Assembly (NCBI GenBank): GCA_018664745.1
Contig: JABJNS010000089.1
Span: forward strand, 1 to 13,797
Length of the DNA: 13,797 nt
Direction of reading: 5' to 3'
Source of the DNA: Flavobacteriales bacterium
GTDB taxonomy: Bacteria > Bacteroidota > Bacteroidia > Flavobacteriales > BACL11
Notes under the pieces: generated by a model
What the model was told of the DNA's origin: nothing
Database searches by the model: none
What the model saw: the letters and a program-made list of their open reading frames with translations, nothing else
Made by a program: the position numbers and the translations under genes
In this document: piece after piece, positions 12,407-13,797 of the stretch
How the letters are laid out: each line of letters opens with the position of its first letter
How positions within the stretch are numbered: position 1 is the first letter of the stretch

Positions 12407-13738
12407 CTATCTATCAAATGTTAATCTCATTCCTCTTTGGGTTTCATCAAAACTACCGTATTCATAAGCAATGTGTCCATTCACAAAAGTATGTGTAATT
12501 TGAGCATTAAAGGTTTCGCCTTCAAAAGGTGACCAACCACATTTGTATAAAATATTGTCTTTAGTAACTTCCCAAGGTTTATCTAAATCTACCAAAACTA
12601 AATCAGCAAAATAACCTTCACGAATAAAGCCTCTATTTTCTACTTGAAAACAAATTGCAGGATTATGACACATCTTTTCTACTACTTTTTCAAGGCTTAT
12701 TTTCTTTTGATTAACAAAAGCTAGCATTGCCGGTAAAGCGTGTTGTACAAGTGGCCCTCCTGATGGAGCATTGAAATAAGTATTTGACTTTTCTTCTAAA
12801 GTATGAGGGGCATGATCAGTTGCAATTACATCCAGCTTATCATCTAATAAAGCTTGGAATAATGCTTCTTTATCACTTGCTTTTTTTACTGCAGGATTCC
12901 ATTTTATAAGCGTTCCTTTATCCTCATATTTACTTTCGTCAAACCAAAGGTGATGGATGCAAATTTCAGCTGTTATGCGTTTTTCTGCTAAAGGTAATGT
13001 ATTGTCAAAGAGTTCAATTTCTTTTTCAGTAGAAAGATGAAACACATGCAGCCTTGTATTGTGCTTTTTTGCCAATTCCACTGCCATTGATGATGACTTG
13101 TAGCAGGCCTCAGCACTTCTGATATTAGGGTGTTCAGAAATTGGCACTCCCTCTCCAAACTGAGCTTTTGCTTTCCTAATGTTTTCTTGAATAGTAGCCT
13201 CATCCTCACAATGCACAGCAATAAGCATAGGCGACTTTTTAAAAAGCTCTTCTAATACAGATTTGTTATCAACTAACATATTTCCTGTTGAAGAGCCCAT
13301 GAAAATCTTGATTGCCCCAACTGTTTTTGGGTCAGTTTTAAGTACTTCCTCCAAATTATCATTGCTTGCTCCCATAAAAAAGGAATAGTTTGCAATAGAA
13401 GTATCCTCTGCAATTTGATATTTATCTTCTAATAATTCTTGCGTTAAAGCTTGAGGATTTGTATTTGGCATTTCCATAAAGGAAGTAATTCCACCAGCTA
13501 CTGCTGCTTTACTTTCAGTGTAAATATTGGCTTTGTGCGTTAATCCTGGCTCACGAAAATGAACTTGATCATCAATAACTCCAGGTATAAGGTGTAAGCC
13601 TTCAGCATCAATAATTTGGTCAACATCAATATTAATTTCAGTTGCAATCTCTTTGATGATTTTATTTTTGATTAGCACATCTGCTTTGTAAATTCTTCCT
13701 TCATTTACAAGTTGTGCGTTTTTAATAAGTGTAAGCAT
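12407..13738 (-). CDS. pyrC: dihydroorotase
   Basis: Catalyses the reversible cyclisation of carbamoyl aspartate to dihydroorotate, third step of pyrimidine synthesis, in the cytoplasm. The 443-residue length fits type I (multifunctional-like) dihydroorotases. PGVIDDQVHFREPG (residues 52-65) aligns with the DxHxHxREPG metal motif, but the first His is Gln (Q58) and only H60 remains. Other key residues are present: K144 in GAIKIFMGSS as the carboxylated Lys, H176 in AVHCEDE, H231/H234 in HVFHLST, and D308 in IATDHAPHT. The substrate-binding MPNT is at 90-93. From memory, Q at this point recurs in Bacteroidota enzymes, so it is probably a working variant. An upstream gene ends 3 bp before the start, so the two are co-transcribed. 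Allantoinase is a less likely alternative. Confidence 0.93.
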   Translation of the reverse strand: MLTLIKNAQLVNEGRIYKADVLIKNKIIKEIATEINIDVDQIIDAEGLHLIPGVIDDQVHFREPGLTHKANIYTESKAAVAGGITSFMEMPNTNPQALTQELLEDKYQIAEDTSIANYSFFMGASNDNLEEVLKTDPKTVGAIKIFMGSSTGNMLVDNKSVLEELFKKSPMLIAVHCEDEATIQENIRKAKAQFGEGVPISEHPNIRSAEACYKSSSMAVELAKKHNTRLHVFHLSTEKEIELFDNTLPLAEKRITAEICIHHLWFDESKYEDKGTLIKWNPAVKKASDKEALFQALLDDKLDVIATDHAPHTLEEKSNTYFNAPSGGPLVQHALPAMLAFVNQKKISLEKVVEKMCHNPAICFQVENRGFIREGYFADLVLVDLDKPWEVTKDNILYKCGWSPFEGETFNAQITHTFVNGHIAYEYGSFDETQRGMRLTFDR

Positions 13739-13741
13739 TAT

Positions 13742-13797
13742 TTATCTTTTCCAGTTTCTAAAAAAACTTGTGAGTTTCATTTGGATTACCCCAATAA
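13742..13797 (-). CDS. 3' end of an upstream gene, possibly polyprenol-phosphate mannosyltransferase (5' end outside window)
   Basis: On the minus strand one frame reads IGVIQMKLTSFFRNWKR then stop (13742-13744), 3 bp before the pyrC start. This is the ending I associate with Bacteroidota polyprenol monophosphomannose synthases (family 2 glycosyltransferases), and that gene commonly sits just upstream of pyrC. Only 17 residues are visible, and a second frame (YWGNPNETHKFF, stop at 13758) also stays open to the edge, so the assignment is tentative. Confidence 0.4.
   Translation of the reverse strand, partial: IGVIQMKLTSFFRNWKR

Noticed and set aside
12228..12467. A plus-strand frame of 79 codons rich in Leu, Val and Met that looks like a membrane protein
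   Set aside because: It is a frame-shifted reading of the Cys/His-rich lipoprotein: its GCT/GTT/GAT codons give Leu/Val/Met in this frame. It also runs through the terminator hairpin and into the end of pyrC.
12407..13738. The pyrC-like gene as a non-catalytic PyrX paralogue, because of the missing His
   Set aside because: All other catalytic and metal-binding residues, including the carboxylated Lys and the TDHAPH Asp, are intact.
13758..13796. Alternative upstream gene end reading YWGNPNETHKFF
   Set aside because: It is open only because the window ends here. The other frame, whose stop is 3 bp before pyrC, fits operon spacing and a known neighbour better. Neither is certain.

Overview
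The window is a low-GC, gene-dense stretch that reads as Bacteroidota, probably Flavobacteriales. The evidence is a housekeeping set of Bacteroidota type (GpmI, a pyrC whose metal site reads QVH, a DUF4296 lipoprotein, TyrS), many short lipoproteins with SCKK/SC-type lipoboxes, the near absence of Shine-Dalgarno sequences, and several copies of the Bacteroidota -7 promoter element TAnnTTTG. No mobile element, tRNA, rRNA or CRISPR array is visible, and no gap between genes exceeds about 100 bp.

Layout. (1) 1-2206, plus strand: the 3' end of gpmI, a small secreted protein of unknown function, and an M20-family dipeptidase, tightly packed. (2) 2291-9279, plus strand: eight genes with gaps of 5 bp or less or 1-4 bp overlaps, almost certainly one operon. 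In order they encode two lipoproteins with helical 'GR.PT..E' repeats (DUF4214/DUF1549-like), a Tat-exported DUF1501 protein of the alkaline-phosphatase/sulfatase fold, a lipoprotein with a CX4CH haem site and a PSCyt1-like pattern, a small lipoprotein with an Asp/Gly-rich loop, a lipoprotein form of the SPATA20/YyaL (DUF255) thioredoxin-like family, a two-helix membrane protein and a last lipoprotein. (3) 9266-13797, alternating strands: tyrS (-), an extended SDR oxidoreductase (+), a DUF4296 lipoprotein (-), a Cys/His-rich putative metal-binding lipoprotein (+), pyrC (-) and the last codons of an upstream gene (-), possibly a polyprenol-phosphate mannosyltransferase.

The part most likely to be an undescribed system is the 2291-9279 operon. 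It combines parts that resemble the planctomycete-type DUF1501 / PSCyt1 / DUF1549 gene sets with a surface-anchored SPATA20-like protein. By inference it builds a cell-envelope complex, with five predicted lipoproteins plus the SPATA20-like lipoprotein, one Tat substrate and one membrane protein, but its substrate cannot be told from sequence.

Regulation. Four good -7 boxes lie in the two divergent intergenic regions (10535-10623 and 11954-12025). Two of them, for the SDR gene and the DUF4296 gene, lie exactly 4 nt before the start codon, which predicts leaderless or nearly leaderless mRNAs. A bidirectional hairpin terminator separates the metal-binding lipoprotein from pyrC. Two convergent gene pairs overlap at their 3' ends (14 and 20 bp) with no room for a separate terminator.
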